The notes beneath the pieces were generated by a model, which was given only the letters and a program-made list of their open reading frames with translations, did not search any database and was not told where the DNA came from. From contig NZ_JAVRHL010000001.1 in NCBI RefSeq assembly GCF_031846565.1, forward strand, positions 868,001 through 932,000: a DNA stretch of 64,000 nucleotides, written 5' to 3'. The position numbers were made by a program, and so were the translations under genes. Shown here piece after piece: positions 45,577 through 55,008 of this stretch. The stretch comes from Tropicimonas_B omnivorans (GTDB taxonomy: Bacteria; Pseudomonadota; Alphaproteobacteria; Rhodobacterales; Rhodobacteraceae). Numbering within the stretch: the first letter of the stretch is position 1; every line of letters starts with the position of its first letter.

Positions 45577-47495
45577 TCGTTCTCCTCGCGGCCTGCGCGG
45601 GCCATGATACGTGATGCGCCCGCGACGCGGGGATCGCCCGCAAGAGCGCCGGGGCCGACCGGCAGGCGGCGGCGCCAGTTGGGATAGGCGTCCACCGTGC
45701 CCGGCAGGTTCGGCTGGTTTTCGATACCGAGGATATCCTCGATCTGGACGGCGACAAGCCGCGCGGCCGTATCGCCTAGAAATGCGTGCATCCCGTCCGC
45801 CCCGCCATCGGGGGGGCCGGCAACACGGTCGAAGGCCGCTACCTCCCGCGTCCGCTCTGCGTGGATGCGCTCGGCGGTCTCCTGTTCGATCAGATCCCGT
45901 TCGAGGCGCGCGTCGATCTCCCGACCCTCGCGCCAGCCCGCCCAGGTCGGCAGATCGTGGGTGGAAAAGGAGGCAAGGGCGGCTTCGGTGTAATCTCCCG
46001 GAGCGCGGAATGCAGGAGCCTCGTCGCTCCCTGTCTGTTCGAACATCACCACTCGGCACCCCAGGACGCCGCTTGCGACGAGCGCATCCTGAAGCCCGTC
46101 CGGGACGTTGCCCAGGTCTTCCCCGATCACCGCCGCGCCCACGCGGGCCGCCTCGATCCGCACCACCGCCAGCATCGCCTCGCGGGGCATCTTCACGTAG
46201 GCGCCGGGGGCTCCGGCGGCGTCCCCCTGCGGCACCCAGAACGCGCGTTCGAAGCCGAGGATGTGATCGATCCTCAAGAGACGGGCGAAGCGAAGCTGGG
46301 TGCGCAGCGTCTCCGCCAGCGGGCGGAACCCGTCCCGCGCCAGGGCCAGCGGATCGAACGGGGCGAGGCCCCAGGTCTGACCGTCCGAGCTGAACGCATC
46401 GGGCGGCGCCCCGAGCGAAACGCCTTGCGCGAAATGCTCCCGGTCCCCCCAGGTCTCGGCGCCGTGGGGATGGGTGCCGACGGCAAGATCGAGATAGAGA
46501 CCGTAGCGCATCCCTCCGGCCGTTCGCCCGACCTCCGAGAGCTGCTCTTCCGCCCGCAGCTGGAGCCAGACGTGAAAGAGCACATCGGATTCGTGCATCT
46601 CCGCGAAGCGGGACACGGCGTCCGATGTGCAGTCCTGGTACTCCTCCGGCCAATCGCTCCAGAATGCGCCCAGCTTCTCGGAGAGCGCCTGGTGCACGGC
46701 AAAGCGGCGGAGCGCGTCGCCTCTGTCCGCGAGCGCCTTGCGCGCGGCGTCGCTCCCGCCCTCGTCGAATTCGGCGCGCAGGGCAGACAGCCGGGCCGGA
46801 ATGTCAGAGCGGTAATCGACCAGATCGCTCGGGACGGCGTCAGGCTCCGATGCCGGGCGAATATGGGCGACGTTGAAGCGGCGCCGGTGGGAGGGGGCGT
46901 AGGGGCTGAAGGAGCCGGGATCGCTGGGGAACCCCGCATGGATCGGGTTGACCCCGGCGAAGGCCGCGCCCGTTTTCGCCAGACCGCTCATGACCGCGGC
47001 AAGGTCCGCATACGTACCGAGCCCGCCCTCCTCCGGGGGCCGCAGGCCGTAGAGCGGCAGCGTCACGCCCCAGCCGCGTGGCGGCAGCGGCAGGCTCTTC
47101 GGGGCCGAGAGCAGCGTTGTTTCCTCAGCGTCGAGCGTCAGGCGGTGGACGCCGACCGGGAGCGGCGGCAGGGCAAGAGTTTCCCCCGGTTCCAGATCGG
47201 AGGTCTCGCCGTCCTCGGTCTCCAGCCGTGCCTCGGAGACGGAGCGGGACAGCGCGACGGTTTCCGGATGACCCGCCTCGACGACGTGCCAATCGGGCAG
47301 CGCGCGGGCCGACTTCGCGGCGCGCAGGCGATCCAGGGTGCCCGAGGCGGCGTCATCGGTACTGGCATCGAGGCCCATGGCGGCGAGGAGCGCGCGGGTG
47401 GTCTCAGGCGGCGTGACGCGGACCTTGTCCGTCTGGTCCGTGTACTCCGCGAGGATCCCCACCTCTGCCATGAGGTCGTGAAGCGGGCCGGTCAT
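45573..47495 (-). CDS. malQ: 4-alpha-glucanotransferase (amylomaltase)
   Basis: Transfers alpha-1,4-glucan segments between oligosaccharides, recycling the short chains that GlgX and GlgP leave. The 640-residue GH77 protein shows LLRIDHILGFERAFWVPQG with the nucleophile aspartate region, AAVIGEDLGNVPDG with the acid/base glutamate near 460, and FSTHDLPTWAGW with the transition-state aspartate. The N-terminus has the extra domain common in proteobacterial MalQ. ATGA overlaps join it to both glgX and pgm. Confidence 0.94.
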   Translation of the reverse strand: MTGPLHDLMAEVGILAEYTDQTDKVRVTPPETTRALLAAMGLDASTDDAASGTLDRLRAAKSARALPDWHVVEAGHPETVALSRSVSEARLETEDGETSDLEPGETLALPPLPVGVHRLTLDAEETTLLSAPKSLPLPPRGWGVTLPLYGLRPPEEGGLGTYADLAAVMSGLAKTGAAFAGVNPIHAGFPSDPGSFSPYAPSHRRRFNVAHIRPASEPDAVPSDLVDYRSDIPARLSALRAEFDEGGSDAARKALADRGDALRRFAVHQALSEKLGAFWSDWPEEYQDCTSDAVSRFAEMHESDVLFHVWLQLRAEEQLSEVGRTAGGMRYGLYLDLAVGTHPHGAETWGDREHFAQGVSLGAPPDAFSSDGQTWGLAPFDPLALARDGFRPLAETLRTQLRFARLLRIDHILGFERAFWVPQGDAAGAPGAYVKMPREAMLAVVRIEAARVGAAVIGEDLGNVPDGLQDALVASGVLGCRVVMFEQTGSDEAPAFRAPGDYTEAALASFSTHDLPTWAGWREGREIDARLERDLIEQETAERIHAERTREVAAFDRVAGPPDGGADGMHAFLGDTAARLVAVQIEDILGIENQPNLPGTVDAYPNWRRRLPVGPGALAGDPRVAGASRIMARAGREENE

Positions 47496-49579
47496 TCTTC
47501 CCCTTCCAGAACGAAGACGGAGACGCTTTCACGCCCGACCTCGATACTGCCGTTCTCGACCGGAGCGATCTCCCCCTCGGGGTCGGCGGAATCGATGTGC
47601 TTCGACCATGTGCCGGTGCCCGGATCGGGAATTGCCACCTCGATCGCGTCGCCGGCGTTGAACACCGCGAAGATGGCGGTGGCCGTGGCGCCGTAGGGCG
47701 GGGTGCCCGACGCCGTCCGCATCTCGACGCAGAGGGTCTGCAGACCGGGATCGTTCCAGTCGGAAGGCTCCATCGGCTTGCCGTCCGGCCGGCGCCAGAA
47801 CAGGTCCTCCATGCCGTCGATCATCCGCTCCCGGCTGTGGAGGAAGCGTTTCTGACGCAGGATCGGCTGATCCTTGCGGAAGGCGATGATGCGCTGCACG
47901 AAGCGCAGGAAGTCCTCGTCGGCGCGGGACCAGTCGATCCAGGAGATCTCGCTGTCCTGGGCGTAGGCGTTGTTGTTGCCCATCTGGGAATTGCCGATCT
48001 CGTCACCGGCGAGGATCATCGGCGTCCCCTGGCTGAGGAAGAGCGTGGTCATCAGCGCGCGCTTGCGGCGGGCGCGATCCTCGTTGACGCGCTTGTCGGA
48101 GGTCTCCCCCTCGACGCCCATGTTGTCCGAGTAGTTGTTCGAATGGCCGTCGCGGTTGTCCTCGCCATTCGCTTCGTTGTGCTTCTCGTTGTAGCTGACG
48201 ATGTCGTGCAGGACGAAACCGTCATGCGCGGTCAGGAAGTTCACGGACGCCGTCGCCGGACGGCCCGAATGGTCGAACTGCGTCGCGCTGCCGGTCAGGC
48301 GCTCGGCAAGATCGGGCGCGCGGCCCGGATCCCGGCGCCAGAACCGGCGCACCCCGTCGCGGTACTTGTCGTTCCATTCGAGGAAGGGCGGCGGAAAGGC
48401 TCCGAGCTGGTAGCCGCCGGGGCCGATGTCCCACGGCTCGGCGATCAGCTTCACCTGCGTCAGGACGGGATCCTGGCGGATCGCGTCGAAGAAGGCGGCG
48501 CCGCGATCGAAGCCGGTATCGGTGCGCCCGAGCGTCGAGCACAGGTCGAACCGGAAGCCGTCCACGTGCATCTCCTGAACCCAGTAGCGCAGGGAATCCA
48601 TCACCATGCGCAGCACCATCGGGTTGTCCACGTTGAGCGTGTTCCCGGTGCCCGTGTCGTTGATGTAATAGCGGCGATCGTCGGCGAGGCGGTAATAGGC
48701 GGCGTTGTCGAGGCCTCTGAAGGCCAGCGTCGGGCCCATCTCGTTGCCCTCGCAGGTGTGGTTGTAGACCACGTCGAGGATGACCTCGAGGCCAGCCGAA
48801 TGAAGCCGCGCCACCATCTGTTGGAACTCGTTGATCTTGCCCTCGGAGAGGTAGCGCGGATCGGGCGCGAAGTAGCCGAGCGTCTGGTAGCCCCAGTAGT
48901 TCGTCAGGCCCTTCTCCTCGAGGAAGCCGTCATTGACGAAGGCCTGGATGGGCAGAAGCTCGATCGAGGTGACGCCGAGCTTCGTGTAGTGCTCCAGCAT
49001 CGGGTCGGACGCCATGGCAAGGAACGTGCCCGGCGGCTCGGCCTTCGGGTGAAGGCGCGTCAGGCCCTTCACATGGGCCTCGTAGATCACCGCTTCCTCG
49101 GTCAGCACTTCGGGCCGCGTGTCTCCGCCCCAGGTGAAGGCGGGATCCTCGACCACCGATTTGGGCATGTAGGGCGCGCTGTCGCGCGTATCGAAGGACA
49201 GGTCCTGCTGCTTGGCGCCGACGGTGTAGCCCATCAGCGCGTCGTTCCAGGCAGGATGACCCGTGAGGCGCTTCGCGTAAGGGTCGATGAGAAGCTTGTG
49301 GTGGTTGAACCGGTGCCCCTCGTCCGGGCGGTAGGGCCCGTGCGCGCGCAGGCCATAGCGCTGGCCAGGTCGCATGCCGGAGACGTAGCCGTGCCAGACG
49401 TCACCGTCCCGCTCGGGCAGGTCAAGTCGGTCGGTCTCGGTCTGCCCGTCCGGGGTGAACAGGCAAAGCTGCATCCGGGTGGCGTTCTCGGAGAACACGG
49501 CGAAGTTCACGCCGTCCCCGTCGAAGGTCGCGCCCAGGGGGGCCGGGCGGCCTGCTGTCATGGTCCAGATCTGGGTCAC
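47492..49579 (-). CDS. glgX: glycogen debranching enzyme
   Basis: Isoamylase-type GH13 enzyme that removes alpha-1,6 branches from phosphorylase-limited glycogen. I chose the GTG at 49579, which overlaps the glgA stop by four bases (GTGA) and gives 695 residues, the usual GlgX length; an ATG at 49561 is also possible. The CBM48-like N-terminus (PLGATFDGDGVNFAVFSENA) is followed by the catalytic regions VDGFRFDLCSTLGR (nucleophile), VKLIAEPWDIGPGGY (acid/base) and NFLTAHDGFVLHD. Confidence 0.95.
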   Translation of the reverse strand: MTQIWTMTAGRPAPLGATFDGDGVNFAVFSENATRMQLCLFTPDGQTETDRLDLPERDGDVWHGYVSGMRPGQRYGLRAHGPYRPDEGHRFNHHKLLIDPYAKRLTGHPAWNDALMGYTVGAKQQDLSFDTRDSAPYMPKSVVEDPAFTWGGDTRPEVLTEEAVIYEAHVKGLTRLHPKAEPPGTFLAMASDPMLEHYTKLGVTSIELLPIQAFVNDGFLEEKGLTNYWGYQTLGYFAPDPRYLSEGKINEFQQMVARLHSAGLEVILDVVYNHTCEGNEMGPTLAFRGLDNAAYYRLADDRRYYINDTGTGNTLNVDNPMVLRMVMDSLRYWVQEMHVDGFRFDLCSTLGRTDTGFDRGAAFFDAIRQDPVLTQVKLIAEPWDIGPGGYQLGAFPPPFLEWNDKYRDGVRRFWRRDPGRAPDLAERLTGSATQFDHSGRPATASVNFLTAHDGFVLHDIVSYNEKHNEANGEDNRDGHSNNYSDNMGVEGETSDKRVNEDRARRKRALMTTLFLSQGTPMILAGDEIGNSQMGNNNAYAQDSEISWIDWSRADEDFLRFVQRIIAFRKDQPILRQKRFLHSRERMIDGMEDLFWRRPDGKPMEPSDWNDPGLQTLCVEMRTASGTPPYGATATAIFAVFNAGDAIEVAIPDPGTGTWSKHIDSADPEGEIAPVENGSIEVGRESVSVFVLEGEE

Positions 49580-51006
49580 GATGCTCGTGCCATTCCTTTG
49601 TAGAGGGCGGCATAGGCAGCCGCCGAGGGCCCCCAGCCGACCGGGTGTTTCATCGCATTGCGCTGTATCCGGCCCCATGTGTCGGGATCGGAATGAAGAT
49701 CGCAGAGCTGGCTCAGGGCGCCTTCGAGGGCGGGCGCCGTGATGGGGTGGAACTGAAGTCCGGTCGCCGCACCGGCCTGAAGGGCGGCGGCGTTGGCCGG
49801 AATGACCGTGTCGGCGAGCCCGCCGGTCAGGGCGACCACCGGAACGGTGCCGTAGCGCAGTCCGTAGAGCTGCGTAAGACCGCAGGGCTCGAAACGGGAG
49901 GGAACGAGGATCGCATCGCCCCCGGCGATCATCCGGTGGGACATCGCCTCGTCGTACCCGATATGGACGGCCACGCGCGGATCAGCCGCCGCCGCCTCGC
50001 GGAAGGCATGTTCCAGCGCCGCGTCCCCGGAACCCAGGAGCGCAAGCTGGCCGCCGCGGGCGAGAAGCGCGGGGAGCGCCTCGAGCAGCAGGTCTAGCCC
50101 CTTCTGGCCGCTCAGGCGGGAGACGACGACGGCGAGGGGGCCGGGCGCCTCGGGGTCCAGCCCCATCTCCTCGATCAGCCGGGCGCGGGCCTTCGCCTTG
50201 CCGCGGGGCGCCTTGAAGGTGGGAATGGCGGGGTCCCGGGCCGGATCCCATGCGGCGGTGTCGATCCCGTTGAGGATGCCGTAGAGATCCGAGGCGCGGT
50301 TGCGCAGGACCCCGTCCAGCCCCATGCCGAACTCCGGCGACAGGAGCTCCCGGGCATAGGAAGGCGAAACGGTGGTCAGCTTGTCCGAGTAGACGAGGGC
50401 CGCCTTCAGCGCGCTGATCTGGCCGTAGAACTCGTAGCCCTCTGGCGTGAACAGCTCCCGCGGCAGGCCGAGGCGGTCCAGCTTGTCGGGGGAGGCGATG
50501 CCGTGGAACGCGACGTTGTGGATCGTGGTGACGCAAGGCGGTGTGTCCGGGCCGTGGCCCCGCAGGTAGAGCGGGGTGAGGCCGGCCTGCCAGTCATGGA
50601 GATGCACGACATCCGGCCGCCAGTCGCCGGCCCCCTCGGCCGCGATCCGAGCGGCAAGGCGGCAGAGAGCTGCGAAGCGCTCGGGGTTGTCCTCCCAGTC
50701 CCGCCCCTCGGCATCGAGATAGGGAGAGCCGTCCCGGTCATAGAGATGCGGCGCATCCACGACGAAGACGTCGAGCCCCGACGCCGTTCCCTCAAGTATG
50801 CGCGCGGTGCCACCGAAGACATCCGCACCCGTAAGCACCTCGCGGGCGTCCCCCAGCGCCTCCATCACCGAGCGGTACCCCGGCAGGATCGTTCGCATCC
50901 GCACGTCCTCGGAGAGGAGGGCGTGGGGCAGGGCGCCGGCCACGTCCGCAAGGCCGCCGGTCTTCACCAGCGGCGCGCATTCGGACGTGACGGACAGGAC
51001 GTTCAT
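49576..51006 (-). CDS. glgA: glycogen synthase (ADP-glucose)
   Basis: Family 5 glycosyltransferase that extends alpha-1,4-glucan chains from ADP-glucose. The protein starts MNVLSVTSECAPLVKTGGLADVAGALP, with the KTGGL ADP-glucose-binding motif near residue 15. VVSRLSGQKGLDLLLEALP and the C-terminal PSRFEPCGLTQLYGLRYGTVPVV complete the GT-B site. Two adjacent ATGs (51009 and 51006) both overlap the glgC stop; I list 51006, giving 476 residues. Confidence 0.95.
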   Translation of the reverse strand: MNVLSVTSECAPLVKTGGLADVAGALPHALLSEDVRMRTILPGYRSVMEALGDAREVLTGADVFGGTARILEGTASGLDVFVVDAPHLYDRDGSPYLDAEGRDWEDNPERFAALCRLAARIAAEGAGDWRPDVVHLHDWQAGLTPLYLRGHGPDTPPCVTTIHNVAFHGIASPDKLDRLGLPRELFTPEGYEFYGQISALKAALVYSDKLTTVSPSYARELLSPEFGMGLDGVLRNRASDLYGILNGIDTAAWDPARDPAIPTFKAPRGKAKARARLIEEMGLDPEAPGPLAVVVSRLSGQKGLDLLLEALPALLARGGQLALLGSGDAALEHAFREAAAADPRVAVHIGYDEAMSHRMIAGGDAILVPSRFEPCGLTQLYGLRYGTVPVVALTGGLADTVIPANAAALQAGAATGLQFHPITAPALEGALSQLCDLHSDPDTWGRIQRNAMKHPVGWGPSAAAYAALYKGMARAS

Positions 51007-52271
51007 CATTGCGCTCTCGACCATGCGTCGACCATCGACTTGGTAATCAGCGTCACCCCGCCATCCGAGACGCGGAAATGCTTCGCGTCCGCTTCGGGAT
51101 CCTCTCCGATGACGAGACCGGCGGGAATTTCCACGCCGCTGTCGATCACGCAGTTCTTCAGGCGCGCCTTGCGGTTGATGATGGCCCGGGGAAGCACGAC
51201 GCTCCGCTCCAGCGAAGCGTAGGAACTGGTCCGCACCTTGGTGAAGAGCAGGCTCTCCCGGATCTCGGTGCCCGAGATGATGCAGCCCCCCGCCACGAGT
51301 GAGGAGATCGCGTGACCGCGGCGGTCCTCCTCGTCGTGGATGAACTTGGCGGGCGGCACGATCTCCGAATACGTCCAGATCGGCCAGTTCTTGTCCCAGA
51401 GATCGAGATCGGGCGTGAAATTGGTGAGGTCGATATTCGCCTTCCAGAACGCGTCGATGGTGCCGACGTCCCGCCAGTAAGCCGGCGCATCCTCGGCATG
51501 GCGCACGCAGCTGTCGGTGAACCGGTGGGCCTGCGCCTTCCCGTTCTTCACAAGCTCCGGGATGATGTCGTTGCCGAAATCGTGGCTGCTGTTGCTGTCC
51601 TCAGAATCGCCGACGAGCAGGTCCCGCAGGAGCGACCACTTGAAGACGTAGATCCCCATCGAGGCGAGGGTCTGGGTGTCATCCCCCGGCATTCCCGGCG
51701 GATCCTTCGGCTTTTCGAGGAAGGAGGTGATGCGCAGATTCTCGTCCACCGCCATCACGCCGAAGGCGGACGCCTCCTCGCGCGGCACGGTCAGGCAGCC
51801 GACGGTCACGTCGGCGCCGCTGTCCACGTGCTCCTGCAGCATCACCTCGTAATCCATCTTGTAGATGTGATCCCCGGCGAGGATCACGATGTACTCGATG
51901 TCGTAGCTGTCGATGATCGCGATGTTCTGGGAGACGGCGTCCGCCGTGCCGCGATACCAGTCCGTCTCGGACATCTGCTGCGAGGCGGGCAGGATATCGA
52001 GATACTCGTTCCGCTCGGCGCGGAAGAAGGACCACCCGCGCTGGCAGTGACGGATCAGGCTGTGTGCCTTGTACTGCGTCGCGATCGCCATCTTGCGGAT
52101 GCCGGAGTTCAGCGCGTTCGACAGCGCGAAGTCCACGATGCGCGTCTTGCCGCCGAAATAGACCGCCGGCTTGGCGCGCCGGTCCGTCAGCTCCTTGAGC
52201 CGGCTGCCGCGTCCGCCCGCGAGGACGAACGCCATCGATCGCGCGCTGAGGCGCTGTGTGCTGGGTGTCAT
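51006..52271 (-). CDS. glgC: glucose-1-phosphate adenylyltransferase
   Basis: Makes ADP-glucose from glucose 1-phosphate and ATP, the regulated step of glycogen synthesis. The 421-residue protein has FVLAGGRGSRLKELTDRRAKPA (nucleotide-binding loop, about residues 15-36), VDFALSNALNSGI, VILAGDHIYKMDYE and the glucose-1-phosphate-binding FLEKPKDPP near 191. A C-terminal beta-helix domain completes it. Alphaproteobacterial enzymes are typically activated by fructose 6-phosphate or pyruvate; which applies here is not visible. Confidence 0.96.
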   Translation of the reverse strand: MTPSTQRLSARSMAFVLAGGRGSRLKELTDRRAKPAVYFGGKTRIVDFALSNALNSGIRKMAIATQYKAHSLIRHCQRGWSFFRAERNEYLDILPASQQMSETDWYRGTADAVSQNIAIIDSYDIEYIVILAGDHIYKMDYEVMLQEHVDSGADVTVGCLTVPREEASAFGVMAVDENLRITSFLEKPKDPPGMPGDDTQTLASMGIYVFKWSLLRDLLVGDSEDSNSSHDFGNDIIPELVKNGKAQAHRFTDSCVRHAEDAPAYWRDVGTIDAFWKANIDLTNFTPDLDLWDKNWPIWTYSEIVPPAKFIHDEEDRRGHAISSLVAGGCIISGTEIRESLLFTKVRTSSYASLERSVVLPRAIINRKARLKNCVIDSGVEIPAGLVIGEDPEADAKHFRVSDGGVTLITKSMVDAWSRAQ

Positions 52272-52314
52272 AGGTCTCCCCCCGTACCGTTTACCCTTGG
52301 ACCGTCGGATCTCC

Positions 52315-54522
52315 TCATCCCTCCCTGACGAGGATGACCGTGCTCAGCGGGGGAAGCACCATCGTGGCGCTGGCGGGCTGGCCCTGCCAGTCGCCGGGTT
52401 TGGCGGTCACGCCCCCCATGTTCCCCCGGTTGCTGCCGCCGTAGACACCGGCGTCGGTGTTCATCGCCTCGCGCCACTTGCCCGCGGCGGGCAGGCCGAC
52501 GCGGTATTCGGGCCGTTCGACGGGCGTGAAGTTGCTGACCACCACCACTTCGGGCGAGGCGTCGAAATTGCGGCGGACCCAGGCGAAGGTGGAGTTGTCG
52601 GCGTCATTCGCCTCGATCCACTGGAACCCATCCTCCTCGCAGTCCCGTGCGTGAAGCGACGGCTCCGCGCGGTAGAGCGTGTTCAGATCGCGGACGAGGC
52701 GACGGATGCCCTCATGCTGCGGCTTGGAGGCGGTCTCCCAATCGAGCTGGGAGCTATGGTTCCACTCGGTCGGCTGCGCGAACTCGCTACCCATGAAGAG
52801 CAGCTTCTTGCCCGGATGCCCCCACATGAACCCGTAATAGGCGCGCAGGTTGGCGAGCTTCTCCGCCTCGCTGCCCGGCATCTTCGTCAGCATGGAGCCC
52901 TTGCCGTGCACGACCTCGTCGTGGCTGATCGGCAGGATGAAGTTCTCCGAGAATGCGTAGTGCAGGCCGAAGGTCATCTGGTGGTGATGATGCTTCCGGT
53001 AGAGCGGATCCTTTGCCATGTAGCTGAGCGTGTCGTTCATCCAGCCCATGTTCCACTTGTACCCGAAGCCGAGGCCGCCCGTATGGACAGGCGCGGAGAC
53101 GCCCGGATAGGACGTGCTCTCCTCCGCGACCGTCATCACGCCCTCGGTCTCGCCGTAGGTCATCGTGTTCATCTTCTGAAGCATGGCGATGGCTTCGTAA
53201 TTCTCGCGCCCGCCATCCTTGTTCGGCACCCATTCTCCTTCGGCCCGCGAGTAATCGCGGTAGAGCATGGAGGCGACGGCATCCACGCGCAGCCCGTCGA
53301 CGTGGTATTCCTCGAGCCAGTAGAGGGCGTTGGAGACGAGGAAGTTGCAGACCTCGATCCGACCGTAATTGTAGATCAGGGTATTCCAGTCCTGGTGGAA
53401 GCCCTCCCGCGGGTCGGCATGTTCGTAAAGCGCGGTGCCGTCGAAACGCTCCAGCCCATGCTTGTCCGACGGGAAGTGCCCGGGCACCCAGTCGAGGATC
53501 ATGCCGATGCCCTTGCGGTGCGCGGCATCCACGAGGTCGCGGAATTCGTGCGGAGGACCGTGGCGGATCGTCGGCGCGAAGAGACCGACCGGCTGATAGC
53601 CCCAGGAGCCGTCGAAGGGATGCTCGCTGACCGGCATCAGCTCGATATGGGTGAAGCCCATGTCATGGACGTAATCGACGAACTGTTCGGCGGCTTCCTT
53701 GTAGGACAGCGGCCGCTTGCCCTCCTCCGCGATGCGCTTCCAGGACCCAAGGTGAGCCTCGTAGATGGAGATCGGGGCGGAGCGACCGTTGCGGCCCTCG
53801 CGGCTGTCCATCCAGTCCTGATCGTGCCAGCCGTAGCCGGTGATGTCGCGAACGATGGACGACGTCTGCGGCGGATGCTCCGAGCCGAAGCCCACCGGGT
53901 CCGCTTTCAGGGGCTGAAGCTGGCCCTCGGCGCCGACAATCTCGTACTTGTAGGCAGCGCCCTCGCCGATACCGGGCAGGAAAATCTCCCACACGCCGGT
54001 CGATCCCCGGCGGCGCATCTGGGCGCGCCGGCCGTCCCATGCGTTGAACTCGCCGACCACCGAGACCCGCCGCGCACTTGGCGCCCAGACCGCGAAATGC
54101 GTGCCGCGCGTGCCTTCATGCTCCAAGACGTGGGCCCCGAGGACCTGCCAGATACGCTGATGCGTGCCCTCGCCGAGGAGATACTCGTCCATCTCCCCCA
54201 TGACGGGACCGAAGCGATAGGGGTCCTCGACGTCCCACGTCTCCCCGCCGGGCCCTGTGCCCCTGAGGGTGTAGTCGCCGTCCGGAACGGGACCGCGGAA
54301 GAGCCCCTCCGCGCCTTCCACGGGCTCCAGCGGATGCGACGTTCCTCGGGCGACGGCCGCAAGCGATGCGGCGCCCGGATCGAATGCCGTCACCGTCCTG
54401 TCCGTGCCGGACCCGTGTGGACCGAGCACGGCGAACGGATCGTCGGAGCGTCCTTCGATAATGCTGCGGTGCGCCTCGGGCGAGGCGGCGGAGGCGGGGT
54501 GTGAATTCTGTGTCTTGGCCAT
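52315..54522 (-). CDS. glgB: 1,4-alpha-glucan branching enzyme
   Basis: Introduces alpha-1,6 branches into growing glycogen. The 735-residue GH13 protein has an N-terminal CBM48-type domain (LGAHVLEHEGTRGTHFAVWAP) and the catalytic regions VDGLRVDAVASMLYRDY (nucleophile aspartate), TVAEESTSYPGV (acid/base glutamate) and LPISHDEVVHGKGSM. The C-terminal all-beta domain ends STVILVREG. It is the first gene of the tight glgB-C-A-X-malQ-pgm run, separated from the upstream glgP by 486 bases. Confidence 0.96.
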   Translation of the reverse strand: MAKTQNSHPASAASPEAHRSIIEGRSDDPFAVLGPHGSGTDRTVTAFDPGAASLAAVARGTSHPLEPVEGAEGLFRGPVPDGDYTLRGTGPGGETWDVEDPYRFGPVMGEMDEYLLGEGTHQRIWQVLGAHVLEHEGTRGTHFAVWAPSARRVSVVGEFNAWDGRRAQMRRRGSTGVWEIFLPGIGEGAAYKYEIVGAEGQLQPLKADPVGFGSEHPPQTSSIVRDITGYGWHDQDWMDSREGRNGRSAPISIYEAHLGSWKRIAEEGKRPLSYKEAAEQFVDYVHDMGFTHIELMPVSEHPFDGSWGYQPVGLFAPTIRHGPPHEFRDLVDAAHRKGIGMILDWVPGHFPSDKHGLERFDGTALYEHADPREGFHQDWNTLIYNYGRIEVCNFLVSNALYWLEEYHVDGLRVDAVASMLYRDYSRAEGEWVPNKDGGRENYEAIAMLQKMNTMTYGETEGVMTVAEESTSYPGVSAPVHTGGLGFGYKWNMGWMNDTLSYMAKDPLYRKHHHHQMTFGLHYAFSENFILPISHDEVVHGKGSMLTKMPGSEAEKLANLRAYYGFMWGHPGKKLLFMGSEFAQPTEWNHSSQLDWETASKPQHEGIRRLVRDLNTLYRAEPSLHARDCEEDGFQWIEANDADNSTFAWVRRNFDASPEVVVVSNFTPVERPEYRVGLPAAGKWREAMNTDAGVYGGSNRGNMGGVTAKPGDWQGQPASATMVLPPLSTVILVREG

Positions 54523-55008
54523 GGTCCAACGCTATCCTTCGCCGAGCCAACATCAAGAAACCGGGGCGGTTCCTGTGGGGAACAGGCAAATATTTCTACG
54601 AAGGTGCCGGGGATTGAGGCGCAGGTGCAAGCCCCACGGGACCACCTCTCGCCGCCATCTACCGGCGCGGGGCCGCCGGATCGGGGTCGTCACCGGGCAA
54701 AAAGGCCAGCAGGCAAGGGGCAACGGAGGTGCCCGCTGCGCGGAGCTGCACCTTGCGCGTCAGGATACTTAGGCGGGCGGAGGCGACGAACCTGCGTCTC
54801 GCCCCCGGCGTCGCGCCTTCGCGTCATGGTGTGCGGGAAACAGCCGGACCCCACCCGGATGGCCGATAGGGCCGGCGGCGCCCTCGATATCGTCGCGCGC
54901 CGAAGGGCGCTTCGCGCCCGGTCGGCCCGGCCCTGATTTCGGCACCGGACCGGCTCTACCCTGCGAGGTCACGCCCCGGAGCCCTGAGGGCGCCGGGGCT
55001 GCCGCGTT
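54523..55008. other. 486-base gap between glgB and glgP
   Basis: No gene is supported. At the glgP end lies a hairpin (54973-54999). At the glgB end a short AT-rich patch (AAATATTT on the minus strand, near 54590) could hold a promoter for glgB, but no good -35/-10 pair is clear. The open frames across the gap are arginine/proline-rich noise. Confidence 0.5.
54973..54999 (-). terminator. hairpin after glgP
   Basis: GCCCCGG and CCGGGGC enclose an inner GCCC-TGA-GGGC repeat, giving a long stem with one A/G mismatch, 10 bases past the glgP stop. No T-run follows on the minus strand, so it may be an RNA-stabilising or rho-assisted element rather than a classic terminator. Confidence 0.45.

Noticed and set aside
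54604..54936. 110-residue plus-strand frame in the glgB-glgP gap
   Set aside because: Composition is typical GC-rich noise (R, P, A, G) and no start signal or motif is present.
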